This document shows positions 15,334 to 22,562 of a stretch of 34,454 nucleotides of DNA, piece by piece. This DNA is from Verrucomicrobia bacterium UBA1211. Lineage in GTDB: Bacteria; Verrucomicrobiota; Kiritimatiellia; RFP12; UBA1067. Each line of letters begins with the position of its first letter. Positions within the stretch are counted from its first letter, which is position 1. Position numbers and translations under genes: made by a program. The notes beneath the pieces are model-generated. The model ran no database searches. It saw only the letters and a program-made list of their open reading frames with translations, and had not been told where the DNA came from. Location: NCBI GenBank assembly GCA_002309585.1, contig DBXN01000171.1, positions 10,037-44,490 on the forward strand. The letters are read 5' to 3'.

Positions 15334-15379
15334 TCCCGTCTCTCCGTTTTCTGTTCAACCGTATACCAAAGGAAAAATC

Positions 15380-16744
15380 ATGAATACGACTCCCTACAAA
15401 ACGTATCTGTCCGAATCCGAACTGCCTTCCGCCTGGTACAACATCCGTGCCGACATGAAGAAAAAACCCGCGCCGCTGCTGAATCCCCAGACGAAGGCGC
15501 CGGTGACGGCGGAGGAGCTGGAGCATGTCTTCTGCCGCGAGTGCGTCCGGCAGGAGATGGATGATACGACCCCCTACATCCCGATCCCCGAGCCGATCCG
15601 CGATTTCTACAAGATGTACCGGCCCTCCCCACTCGTGCGCGCCTACTTCCTCGAACGCGCCTTGGAGACTCCCGCCAAGATCTACTACAAGTTCGAGGGG
15701 AACAACACCTCGGGTTCGCACAAACTGAACAGCGCCATCGCCCAGGCCTACTACGCGAAGGAGCAGGGGCTGGACGATCTGACCACCGAGACGGGCGCCG
15801 GACAGTGGGGAACGGCGCTCTCCATGGCGTGCGCCTTTTTCGGGCTGAAGTGCCACGTCTACATGGTCAAATGCTCGTATGAGCAAAAACCCTTCCGGCG
15901 TGAAGTGATGCGGACCTACGGTGCGGACGTGACCCCCTCGCCGTCGATGACCACCGAAATCGGGCGGCGGATCAACGCGGAGTTCCCGGGAACGACCGGA
16001 TCGCTCGGTTGCGCGATTTCCGAAGCGGTCGAGGCGGCCATCAAACTGCCGAACGCGCGCTATGTGCTGGGCAGCGTCCTGAATCAGGTCTGCCTGCACC
16101 AATCCGTCATCGGACTGGAGACCCAGGCGGCCTTCCGCAAACTCGGCGTCAAACCGGATGTCATCATCGGCTGCGCGGGCGGCGGTTCCAACCTTTCGGG
16201 ATTGATCGCGCCGTTCATCGGCGAAAAGCTACGCGGTGAAGAGGATTACAGGATTATCGCGGTGGAACCGGCAAGCTGTCCCTCCCTGACGCGCGGCCGT
16301 TACGCCTACGACTACTGCGACACGGGGAAAGTGTGTCCGCTCCAGAAGATGTATACGCTGGGCGCGGGCTACATCCCGCCGCCCAACCACGCCGGCGGGT
16401 TGCGGTATCACGGCATGAGCGCGACCCTCTCCGAACTCTACGACCAGAAGCAGATCGAGGCGTGCGCGGTCGAACAGACCAGCGTCTTCAAGGCGGCGAC
16501 CCTTTTCGCCCGTACCGAAGGTACCCTGCCCGCACCCGAATCGTCACACGCGATCCGCGCCACGATCGACGAGGCGCTCCGTTGCAAAGAGACGGGCAAA
16601 GAGGAAACCATCGTCTTCGGTCTGACCGGAACGGGTTACTTCGACATGATGGCGTATCAGCGCTTCAACGACGGCCAGATGAACGACGTCATTCCCGCTG
16701 ACGCCGATCTCGCCGCCGGTTTCGCGCAACTGCCCGTCGTATAG
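15380..16744 (+). CDS. trpB: Tryptophan synthase beta chain, TrpB2 type
   Basis: The 454-residue protein makes tryptophan from indole and serine with PLP. It belongs to the TrpB2 (TrpB-like) branch, which is longer than classical TrpB. The branch shows in the N-terminal extension (SELPSAWYNIRADM), RPSPLVRAYFLE, and the long C-terminal half. The PLP lysine is in NTSGSHKLNSA, the catalytic glutamate in TTETGAGQWG and the phosphate loop in GCAGGGSN. The start at 15380 has AAAGGA upstream; in-frame codons further upstream overlap the TadG-like gene. TrpB2 enzymes often work without a TrpA partner as indole scavengers, and no trpA is seen here. A clear terminator follows. Confidence 0.93.
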   Translation: MNTTPYKTYLSESELPSAWYNIRADMKKKPAPLLNPQTKAPVTAEELEHVFCRECVRQEMDDTTPYIPIPEPIRDFYKMYRPSPLVRAYFLERALETPAKIYYKFEGNNTSGSHKLNSAIAQAYYAKEQGLDDLTTETGAGQWGTALSMACAFFGLKCHVYMVKCSYEQKPFRREVMRTYGADVTPSPSMTTEIGRRINAEFPGTTGSLGCAISEAVEAAIKLPNARYVLGSVLNQVCLHQSVIGLETQAAFRKLGVKPDVIIGCAGGGSNLSGLIAPFIGEKLRGEEDYRIIAVEPASCPSLTRGRYAYDYCDTGKVCPLQKMYTLGAGYIPPPNHAGGLRYHGMSATLSELYDQKQIEACAVEQTSVFKAATLFARTEGTLPAPESSHAIRATIDEALRCKETGKEETIVFGLTGTGYFDMMAYQRFNDGQMNDVIPADADLAAGFAQLPVV

Positions 16745-16753
16745 ACGCTAAAA

Positions 16754-16786
16754 GGGGAACGCGCCTCCGGCGCGTCCCCCTTTTTT
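16754..16786 (+). terminator. Rho-independent terminator after trpB
   Basis: Arms 16754-16765 and 16769-16780 pair over 12 positions with one mismatch around a TCC loop, followed by six Ts. This is a strong intrinsic terminator, and an A-rich left flank may let it act on the minus strand too. Confidence 0.9.
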
Positions 16787-16810
16787 CATTCTGAAATTAT
16801 GGAATTGTGA

Positions 16811-16919
16811 CATTAAGCCATTATGGAATTTCACTCTGCCACATTTTCATAATGCCATAATGCCACATTGTCCTATTTCCATAATGCCATAATTCCCGTT
16901 CCCCTCTTTAACCGTTTAA
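16811..16919. repeat. Long degenerate 8-base tandem array, consensus CATAATGC (array G)
   Basis: Nearly the whole spacer divides into 8-base units. From 16832 they run in one phase: CACTCTGC, CACATTTT, CATAATGC, CATAATGC, CACATTGT, CCTATTTC, CATAATGC, CATAATTC, CCGTTCCC, CTCTTTAA, CCGTTTAA. Two earlier units (16811-16826) are separated by a five-base slip. The final unit contains the reverse complement of the TAA stop of the EHD-like gene. The array lies between the trpB terminator and that gene's 3' end. It is AT-rich compared with its surroundings. Confidence 0.78.
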
Positions 16920-18265
16920 TCTTTCACGCTGTTGGCCGTTTCGTAGGCGGCGGTTTCGACACTCCGTCTGCGTGACTTGCCGAAGAGCGGGTTCGGGAGC
17001 GGGGCGCGCTCGATCACCTCTTTCGTCTCGGCGCTGATGGCGAGCCAGGACTGCCGGAGGTCGTCACGGGTCGAAATGGCCATCGAATCCCGGTATTCCT
17101 GCTCGAAATCATCATCGAGCTTTTCCGCCAGCCGCCGCCGTGCCGCGCGGTTGGCGTAGGCGTTCCAGACAAAGAACCCGTAGAGGAAACCGACCGTGGC
17201 GACGCCGCTGATCACCCAGGCGAGCACCACCGGCCAGAGGGGCGCGCCCGCCTTCGGAATCGGCGAAGAGCTGAAGAGCCGCGCCAAGAGCAACAACAGG
17301 CCGAACGCGAACAGGACGGCGGCGACACATCCCGCCAGCACCCGCCGGCAGGTCAACCCAAACAGTTTCAAAGTCGCGTGATCCACCAGCCGCATCCGGA
17401 TCGAGAGGCCCGTGAAGTCCGCGTGGGCCGCGGCCAAGACATTATCCGCCCGACGGGCATGCGCCGCGTTGAGAATATCGAGAAACTCCTTCCGGTGACG
17501 GTTGAAATCGGTCAGCGCCAGCCGGTCATCCGACTGCACCCGCTCGCTACCCGTATAGGTGGTGTAGATTTTGGGCAGGTCCTTGGTGCGGAGCACCCGC
17601 GCCAGATTCCAGCAGAGAGTCCCGTATGCCCGGGCGAAATCGTACAGACTGGAGAAGGTGTCGCATTTGTTCAGCAGCACGCGGAGTTTGAACTCCATCC
17701 CCTGAAGGCACTTGGAGAAGACCGAAACCGTCTCGCCCGTCGTGCCGGGCTTGTCGGGATCGAAGAGGAAGAAGATCATATCGGAGAGTTCCGCGAAACA
17801 CCGAACCGCCCCCGCGAAATTGTAGCCGCGGGAAACCGCCCCTTCGGCGGCATCGATCATGCCGGGGCTGTCGATCAGCGTGGCGTTCTTCAGGAAATCG
17901 CGCATCCGGATCCGGACGCGCAGATGCTGGAGGAATTCCGGCCCGAACCGCCCCAGGGCGGCGAACTCCTTCGGAAGCCGCGTGAGGGCGGCGGGTCCGA
18001 ACACATCCTCTTCCTTCTCCCCGTAGAGCAGGACGGTAAACCCGTCATCGGTCGGCGCCACGCCGATATCCTGCACCGGAGTACCGCCCATCACCCAGTT
18101 AATGAGCGAGGATTTGCCGGAGGAGTGGTTGCCGAGGAACAGGACGCATGGCAACCCGCCGACGGTGACCGACGGCCGGGTAAACGTGAAGTGATAGCGC
18201 GCGGCCCATTCCGCGAACGCGCGGTAATACTGATCGATCTTCTCCTCAAACACTTTCTCGTCCAT
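16916..18265 (-). CDS. EHD/dynamin-like GTPase with C-terminal membrane hairpin
   Basis: The 449-residue protein has P-loop GNHSSGKSS (45-53), switch region APTDDGF, G3 DSPGM (132) and G4 NKCD (199). The layout and several segments follow eukaryotic EHD (Eps15-homology domain) ATPases. These include an N-terminal YHFTFTRPS helix region, SRGYNFAGAVRCFAE, FFLFDPDKPG, RVLLNKCD and YGTLCWNLARVL. EHD proteins remodel membranes. In place of the EH domain this protein has two hydrophobic segments (about 308-331 and 343-366) and a charged C-terminal tail. It should therefore sit in the inner membrane with both ends in the cytoplasm. The start at 18265 is set by AGGAG six bases upstream. It may bind ATP rather than GTP, as EHDs do. 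The TAA stop lies inside a repeat unit. Confidence 0.75.
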   Translation of the reverse strand: MDEKVFEEKIDQYYRAFAEWAARYHFTFTRPSVTVGGLPCVLFLGNHSSGKSSLINWVMGGTPVQDIGVAPTDDGFTVLLYGEKEEDVFGPAALTRLPKEFAALGRFGPEFLQHLRVRIRMRDFLKNATLIDSPGMIDAAEGAVSRGYNFAGAVRCFAELSDMIFFLFDPDKPGTTGETVSVFSKCLQGMEFKLRVLLNKCDTFSSLYDFARAYGTLCWNLARVLRTKDLPKIYTTYTGSERVQSDDRLALTDFNRHRKEFLDILNAAHARRADNVLAAAHADFTGLSIRMRLVDHATLKLFGLTCRRVLAGCVAAVLFAFGLLLLLARLFSSSPIPKAGAPLWPVVLAWVISGVATVGFLYGFFVWNAYANRAARRRLAEKLDDDFEQEYRDSMAISTRDDLRQSWLAISAETKEVIERAPLPNPLFGKSRRRSVETAAYETANSVKD

Positions 18266-18303
18266 AGCGGTCTCCTTCCCGATGTCCGTGACAAACACCC
18301 CAT

Positions 18304-18332
18304 ATCGTATACAATCCCCTCCCCCGCGTCAA
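18304..18332 (-). promoter_or_regulatory. Promoter for the EHD-like gene
   Basis: On the minus strand TTGACG (-35), 17 bases, then TACGAT (-10). TATACG two bases earlier is an alternative -10. The start codon follows about 38 bases further on. Confidence 0.5.
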
Positions 18333-18398
18333 TCCGTAGCGGAACCCCTGCAGGAGAAGAAGTCGAGGCGAAAAAGCCTGAAGTTCCGGGGCAACACC

Positions 18399-18497
18399 GT
18401 CTTGAAATCGCGATTTTAAAATTTCAAGACTATCGATTTGCATACATCTGACAGTCTTGAAATTTCATTTTTGCGATTTCAAGACTATCGGACTGTC
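18399..18497. repeat. Pair of 32-base hairpins with identical arms
   Basis: Two copies of a palindromic unit stand 55 bases apart: GTCTTGAAAT, 12 bases, ATTTCAAGAC (18399-18430 and 18454-18485). Each is followed by TATCG. The 12-base interiors differ. The second copy is also enclosed by GACAGTC (18450-18456) and GACTGTC (18491-18497). The pair lies between the 3' end of the RlmD-like gene and the promoter of the EHD-like gene. It could be a terminator-like, REP-like or operator element. The rest of 18266-18573 shows no coding or RNA-gene signal. Confidence 0.75.
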
Positions 18498-18573
18498 GGC
18501 ATGGAGATGTTGCTTTGGGGCCGGTCCCGGATTCGGCAATACCCCTTTGGCTATTCGGTTTTCCGTATTGAAC

Positions 18574-19803
18574 TTAACCCCGATTGAGCCTTAGTTCCGC
18601 GAGCGTCTCAAAGCGGGCGGTGCGGGGGAAGAGGTCGAGCAGCTGGACCCGGACAAGCCGGTAGGCGTCCGTGAGGAGGATGCGCAGGTCGCGCGCCAGG
18701 GTGGCGGGGTCGCAGGAGACATAGAAGATGCGCGGAATGCGGCTGTCGCGCAGGGCGGCCGCGATTTCCGGCGCCAACCCGCCCCTCGGCGGATCGACCA
18801 GCAGTGTGGTTTTCGCCGTCTCGTTGACGCATGCGGAGAGCGCGAAAGATTCCTGTCCGAGCGACACGCACTGAAATTCCGCAGGTATCCCCCACGCCGC
18901 GGCGTTCTCCCGCGCGATCTCGACCGCACGCCGGCCGGACTCAATCCCGAAAAGCCGGGTTCCGCCCCGCCTCATGCAGGCAAGCCCCAATCCGCCGACC
19001 CCGCAGTAGGCGTCCACGATCTCGGGGTAATCCCGGCACCCCTCCTCAAACCACGCGCCCAGCACAACCATCAGTCGGCCCGCCATCACGGGATTGATCT
19101 GGAAAAAGCCGTCATACGGAACCTTGAGCGGGCCCATCGGCGTCTCTTCGGTCAGGAGATCAGGGAGTGTCTTCGCCCGAAGGGTCGAACTCCACCAACC
19201 CGCGCCATCGGCGGACGTACTCCGGAAAACAACCGTATCCCGGATACCGATCCGCTGAAACGGCTCCGAGGCGCGGAATGCCGCCAGCGCACGGTTGATC
19301 GCGGGTGAGGCAAGGGGACAGGCCGGCAGATCCGCCACCCGATGGGATGGTTCCCGCAGATAGCCGAGAATCGGAAGTTCCTTTTCCCGCGCGCCATGCA
19401 GGGTGATCTTGTTCCGGTAGTGCAACGGAACATCCGCCGGGATCGGCGGATAAAAGCGGCACGCGTCGCCGCGGGGCAACCAGCGGATCGCCTCTTCCAG
19501 CTGACCCTGCTTGATCCGGACCTCCGCCGGATAGGCCGCATGATCGTAGACGCAACCCGGTACCTGGCCCCCATCCGCCAACCGGCAACAGGGCTGGATC
19601 CGGTCGGGGGAAGGCGTCAGAACGCGAACCGGCCTCGCCCGCAGAAACGAGCGTTTGGCCTGCAGAACCTGCGCCTCGACGGTCTCGCCCGGCAAGGTTC
19701 CCGGAACAAAAACCACCCGCCCGTCGACCCGCGCCAAGCCATCACCGCCGTAGACGCACTTCTCGATTGTACACCGTATCCGGGGGTTATCCGTTCTTTT
19801 CAT
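18574..19803 (-). CDS. RlmD/TrmA-family RNA (uracil-C5)-methyltransferase
   Basis: The 409-residue SAM-dependent enzyme methylates C5 of a uracil in 23S rRNA or tRNA. An N-terminal TRAM domain (residues 5-60, with CVYGGDGLARVDGRVVFVPG) is followed by cysteines 72, 73, 84 and 163. These resemble the RlmD iron-sulfur ligands but with altered spacing. The methyltransferase domain has FFQINPVMA, the SAM loop DAYCGVGGLGL, LLVDPPRGG, and the catalytic cysteine in YVSCDPATLARDL. TRAM plus the cysteines favours the RlmCD/RlmD type over TrmA; the exact target base is not decidable. It lies about 80 bases downstream of miaB on the same strand, separated by a repeat array. Confidence 0.88.
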   Translation of the reverse strand: MKRTDNPRIRCTIEKCVYGGDGLARVDGRVVFVPGTLPGETVEAQVLQAKRSFLRARPVRVLTPSPDRIQPCCRLADGGQVPGCVYDHAAYPAEVRIKQGQLEEAIRWLPRGDACRFYPPIPADVPLHYRNKITLHGAREKELPILGYLREPSHRVADLPACPLASPAINRALAAFRASEPFQRIGIRDTVVFRSTSADGAGWWSSTLRAKTLPDLLTEETPMGPLKVPYDGFFQINPVMAGRLMVVLGAWFEEGCRDYPEIVDAYCGVGGLGLACMRRGGTRLFGIESGRRAVEIARENAAAWGIPAEFQCVSLGQESFALSACVNETAKTTLLVDPPRGGLAPEIAAALRDSRIPRIFYVSCDPATLARDLRILLTDAYRLVRVQLLDLFPRTARFETLAELRLNRG

Positions 19804-19831
19804 CGCTGTTCCTCACCATCATCGGTTACGG

Positions 19832-19899
19832 GTTGAGCGTTGAGGGTTGAGCGTCCACTAACGACTAACCACTAACCACCCAACTACCTAACCACCTCA
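19832..19899. repeat. Composite 7/8-base array reaching into miaB (array B)
   Basis: Three 7-base units, GTTGAGC, GTTGAGG and GTTGAGC (19832-19852), are followed by CCACTAA, CGACTAA, CCACTAA (7-base), then CCACCCAA, CTACCTAA, CCACCTCA (8-base, to 19899). The last two units lie within miaB and encode its C-terminal EVVR and TAG stop. The block order matches array A at 178-251. Confidence 0.8.
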
Positions 19900-21245
19900 C
19901 CGTACAGGGTTTGCGGGGCGGCCCGGGTGATGGCAACCTTCGCCAACGTCCCCGGCTCCAGACCCTCGACCGGGTCGAAGACAACGATCTTGTTGCCCGG
20001 CGAGCGGCCCGCCCACCGTTCGGCATTACGCAAACTGCGGCCCTCAACCAACACCTCCTGAACCGTCCCGACCAGCGCCTCGTTCAGCGCCGAACCGCGC
20101 CGGTCCTGATCGGCCAGCAGAACCTGGTTCCGGCGCATCTTCTCCTCGTCCGAAACGTCATCGGGCATCTGCGCGGCGGGGGTTCCCGGACGCGGGGAAT
20201 ACTTGAAAATGAAGGCGTTGTCGAATCCCGCCTCATCCATCAACGTCCGGGTCGCCTCGAAATCCGCTTCCGTCTCACCGGGGAATCCGACAATCACATC
20301 GGTGGTCAAGGCGAAATCGGGCATCGCGGCGCGGAGTTTCCCGACCGCCTCCAGATACCGTTCGCGGGTGTAACCCCGGCGCATCGCCTTGAGAATCGGG
20401 TCCGAGCCCGACTGGACCGGCAGATGGAGGTGGTGGCAGACCTGCGGCAGACTCGCCATCGCGCGCACCAGCTCGTCCGTGCATCCCGAGGGATGGCCCG
20501 ATGTGAACCGGATCCGCAACACGCCGGGAATCGCCGCGACCGCCTCCAGCAGTCGGGGGAAGGGTTCCCGGTAACCGCCGGGGCTGGGCGGGTCGGTCTC
20601 ATCCCAGACCGGGTTCATCCGTCCATAATTCATCACGCTCTGGCCCAGGAGGGTCACCTCCCGCACCCCGTGCCGCGCCAGCGCGGCGATCTCCGCCAGA
20701 ATCTCCCGCGCCGGGCGGCTGTACTCGCGCCCCCGCACATCCGGGACGATGCAGTAGGCGCAGCGGCGGTTGCATCCGAGCAGGATCGTGACGAAGGCGG
20801 AGAAACCCATATCCTCCACATGGGCGTCCGGCACGTCGGGGATCTCATCCTGGGAGGAGGTCTCCAGCAGGCCGCGCTCCCCGGCCAGTACCCGCGCCAC
20901 CAGCCGCGGGATCGCCCCGGCGCGGCGCGTCCCGACCGAAAAATCCAAGCCGGGGATCTTCTTGAAGATCGCCTCCCCGAGCCGTTGGGCCATACACCCC
21001 ATCAGCCCCACCAGCCGGCCGGGATGGTCACGCCGCGACGCGCAGAGGAGTCCGAGTTTCCCAAGGGCCTTCTCCTCCGCCTTGGCCCGGACGCTACAGG
21101 AGTTGACGATCACCAGGTCCGCATCGGCCTCCGAGGCGGCCTGCTCATAGCCCGCGGCCGACAGCAACGCGGCGGCCGCCTCTGAATCCCGCACATTCAT
21201 CTGGCAACCGTAGGTATGAAGGAAAAATCGGAGTCTTTTTTGCAT
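19884..21245 (-). CDS. miaB: tRNA-2-methylthio-N6-dimethylallyladenosine synthase
   Basis: MiaB is a radical-SAM methylthiotransferase that converts i6A37 to ms2i6A37 in tRNAs reading UNN codons. The 453-residue protein has the N-terminal auxiliary cluster cysteines C14 (HTYGCQMN), C50 (NSCSVR) and C84 (LMGCMAQ). The radical-SAM cluster is in GCNRRCAYCIVP (C158, C162, C165), and a C-terminal TRAM domain follows. The start at 21245 is set by homology; residues further upstream are not conserved-looking. MiaA, which makes its substrate, is encoded at 25744. The very C terminus (VVR) is encoded by a repeat unit. Confidence 0.95.
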   Translation of the reverse strand: MQKRLRFFLHTYGCQMNVRDSEAAAALLSAAGYEQAASEADADLVIVNSCSVRAKAEEKALGKLGLLCASRRDHPGRLVGLMGCMAQRLGEAIFKKIPGLDFSVGTRRAGAIPRLVARVLAGERGLLETSSQDEIPDVPDAHVEDMGFSAFVTILLGCNRRCAYCIVPDVRGREYSRPAREILAEIAALARHGVREVTLLGQSVMNYGRMNPVWDETDPPSPGGYREPFPRLLEAVAAIPGVLRIRFTSGHPSGCTDELVRAMASLPQVCHHLHLPVQSGSDPILKAMRRGYTRERYLEAVGKLRAAMPDFALTTDVIVGFPGETEADFEATRTLMDEAGFDNAFIFKYSPRPGTPAAQMPDDVSDEEKMRRNQVLLADQDRRGSALNEALVGTVQEVLVEGRSLRNAERWAGRSPGNKIVVFDPVEGLEPGTLAKVAITRAAPQTLYGEVVR

Positions 21246-21348
21246 GGGATGGAATCGTACCGAAATCGCGGGGGGCAGACAAGCGCGAAGTTCATGGGTT
21301 TCATGGGCGCAGATACCACAATTCACCGCCGTTGTTCATGATGGTTGG

Positions 21349-21491
21349 AAACAACTGTTTTAAACAACTTTTCTTGTACGCGCGGGCTAACTCGCCCGCG
21401 CATGCCCGCCGTTCTTGAAAAACGGGAATAACGCGGGCGAGTTAGCCCGCGTTTCTCTTCATGTTGTTTTTACCGGTTGTTTTGGTTGTTT
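21349..21491. repeat. Nested inverted-repeat element between miaB and the CsgG-like gene
   Basis: A perfect 20-bp inverted repeat (21381-21400 with 21432-21451) encloses 31 bases. Each arm is itself a small hairpin (GCGGGC, 6 bases, GCCCGC). Outside are two AAACAAC copies on the left (21349, 21362) and three GTTGTTT copies on the right (21463, 21476, 21485), so the whole 143-base element is symmetric. No ORF is inside. It could be a small non-autonomous mobile element or a structured regulator. The rest of the 372-base spacer (21246-21617) contains only the promoter and ribosome binding site of the next gene. Confidence 0.75.
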
Positions 21492-21534
21492 TTCGACATG
21501 GAGATGCGCTCGACGATCGCGTAAATCGCATGAT

Positions 21535-21566
21535 TTGATTGCCGAAACGAAAATATGTGATATGCT
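21535..21566 (+). promoter_or_regulatory. Weak candidate promoter of the CsgG-like gene
   Basis: TTGATT (21535-21540) and TATGCT (21561-21566) resemble -35 and -10 boxes, but the 20-base spacing is long. It is placed here because it is the only AT-rich promoter-like stretch before the strong AGGAGG (21605-21610) of the downstream gene. Confidence 0.3.
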
Positions 21567-21617
21567 ATTAAACAGAACTTGGGTTTGTCATCACAACTTC
21601 AGTTAGGAGGGAAAATC

Positions 21618-22538
21618 ATGAAAGGCGCATGGGCGAGTTGGACAGTCGGTCTGGCGTTGGGTTTCTTGGCGGTTTTTTCCGCCGAGGCGCAGGGGAATCT
21701 GCGGTATTCGATCTCCGTTTCGAAATTTGAGAACAAGGCGGGATGGCATGGCCGTTGGGATATCGGCGATGGCTGGGGTGCGGTCCTGACCGATTCGCTG
21801 AACCAGAGCGGACGGTTCATCGTGCTGGGCGAGAAAGACATGCGCGGGGAGGCGATGCAGGAGCAGGATCTGGCGGCGGCTGGCCGGACGGCGGGCGGCA
21901 AGAAGGCACCGGCGGTTGGACAGATGACCCCGGCGCAGCTCCTGGTGAAGGGCGTCATCACGCACGTCCAGGATTCGACGACGGGCGGTGGCGGTGGCTT
22001 GAACTTCAAGGGCATCCGCCTCGGGGGCAATACCGATTCGGCCGAAATCAACGTGACGGTTTACGTGGTCGATTCCCGGACGGGCCAGGTAAAAGGCTCT
22101 AAAAGCGTGATCGGGAAAGCGGGCCGCAAGGGTCTCGGGATCGGCTACCACGGCAGCAAGCTGGGCGGGCTGACGGGCGATCTGGCGGGATTCGAGAAAG
22201 ACAACGTCGGGAAGGCGACGGCGGATGCGGTCAACCAGGCGGTTGAATTCATCACCGCGCAGCTGGAATCGATCCCCTGGGAAGGAACCGTGGTCTCGGC
22301 GTCGGAGAACCGCATCATCATCAATCGCGGAACCCGCGAGGGCGTGGCGGTCGGCCAGCAGTTCGACGTGGGCAAAGTGGAGCAGATCACCGATCCGGAT
22401 ACGGGAGAAGTGCTGGACGAGGACATGAAGATCGCCGGCCGGATCAAAGTCGACACGGTCAAAGAGAAGATCGCCATCTGCTCGCCGGTCTCCGGCAACG
22501 GATTCGAGAAGGGGATGGGCGTCCACCCGGCGAAATAA
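21618..22538 (+). CDS. Secreted CsgG-like protein
   Basis: The 306-residue protein has a signal peptide (MKGAWASWTVGLALGFLAVF, cleavage near AEA-QG, residue 25) but no lipobox cysteine. The N-terminal half shows the CsgG/HfaB pattern: ISVSKFENKAGW, DGWGAVLTDSLNQSGRFIVLGEKDM, PAQLLVKGVITHV, and VDSRTGQVKGSKSV. The last 80 residues (GTVVSASENRIIINRGTREG onward) form a separate small beta domain like that of FlgT-type proteins. CsgG forms the curli secretion pore, but many CsgG-domain proteins are periplasmic with unknown function. No curli genes are nearby. AGGAGG lies seven bases before the ATG. It is followed after 24 bases by the TMEM43 homologue, its most likely functional partner. Confidence 0.7.
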   Translation: MKGAWASWTVGLALGFLAVFSAEAQGNLRYSISVSKFENKAGWHGRWDIGDGWGAVLTDSLNQSGRFIVLGEKDMRGEAMQEQDLAAAGRTAGGKKAPAVGQMTPAQLLVKGVITHVQDSTTGGGGGLNFKGIRLGGNTDSAEINVTVYVVDSRTGQVKGSKSVIGKAGRKGLGIGYHGSKLGGLTGDLAGFEKDNVGKATADAVNQAVEFITAQLESIPWEGTVVSASENRIIINRGTREGVAVGQQFDVGKVEQITDPDTGEVLDEDMKIAGRIKVDTVKEKIAICSPVSGNGFEKGMGVHPAK

Positions 22539-22562
22539 CCTAAAGGCAAAGGATCGAAAGCC

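Noticed and set aside
21246..21617. tRNA or other RNA gene in the long spacer
   Set aside because: No T-loop GGTTCGANTCC-like sequence or cloverleaf arms were found; the structure is a simple nested inverted repeat.
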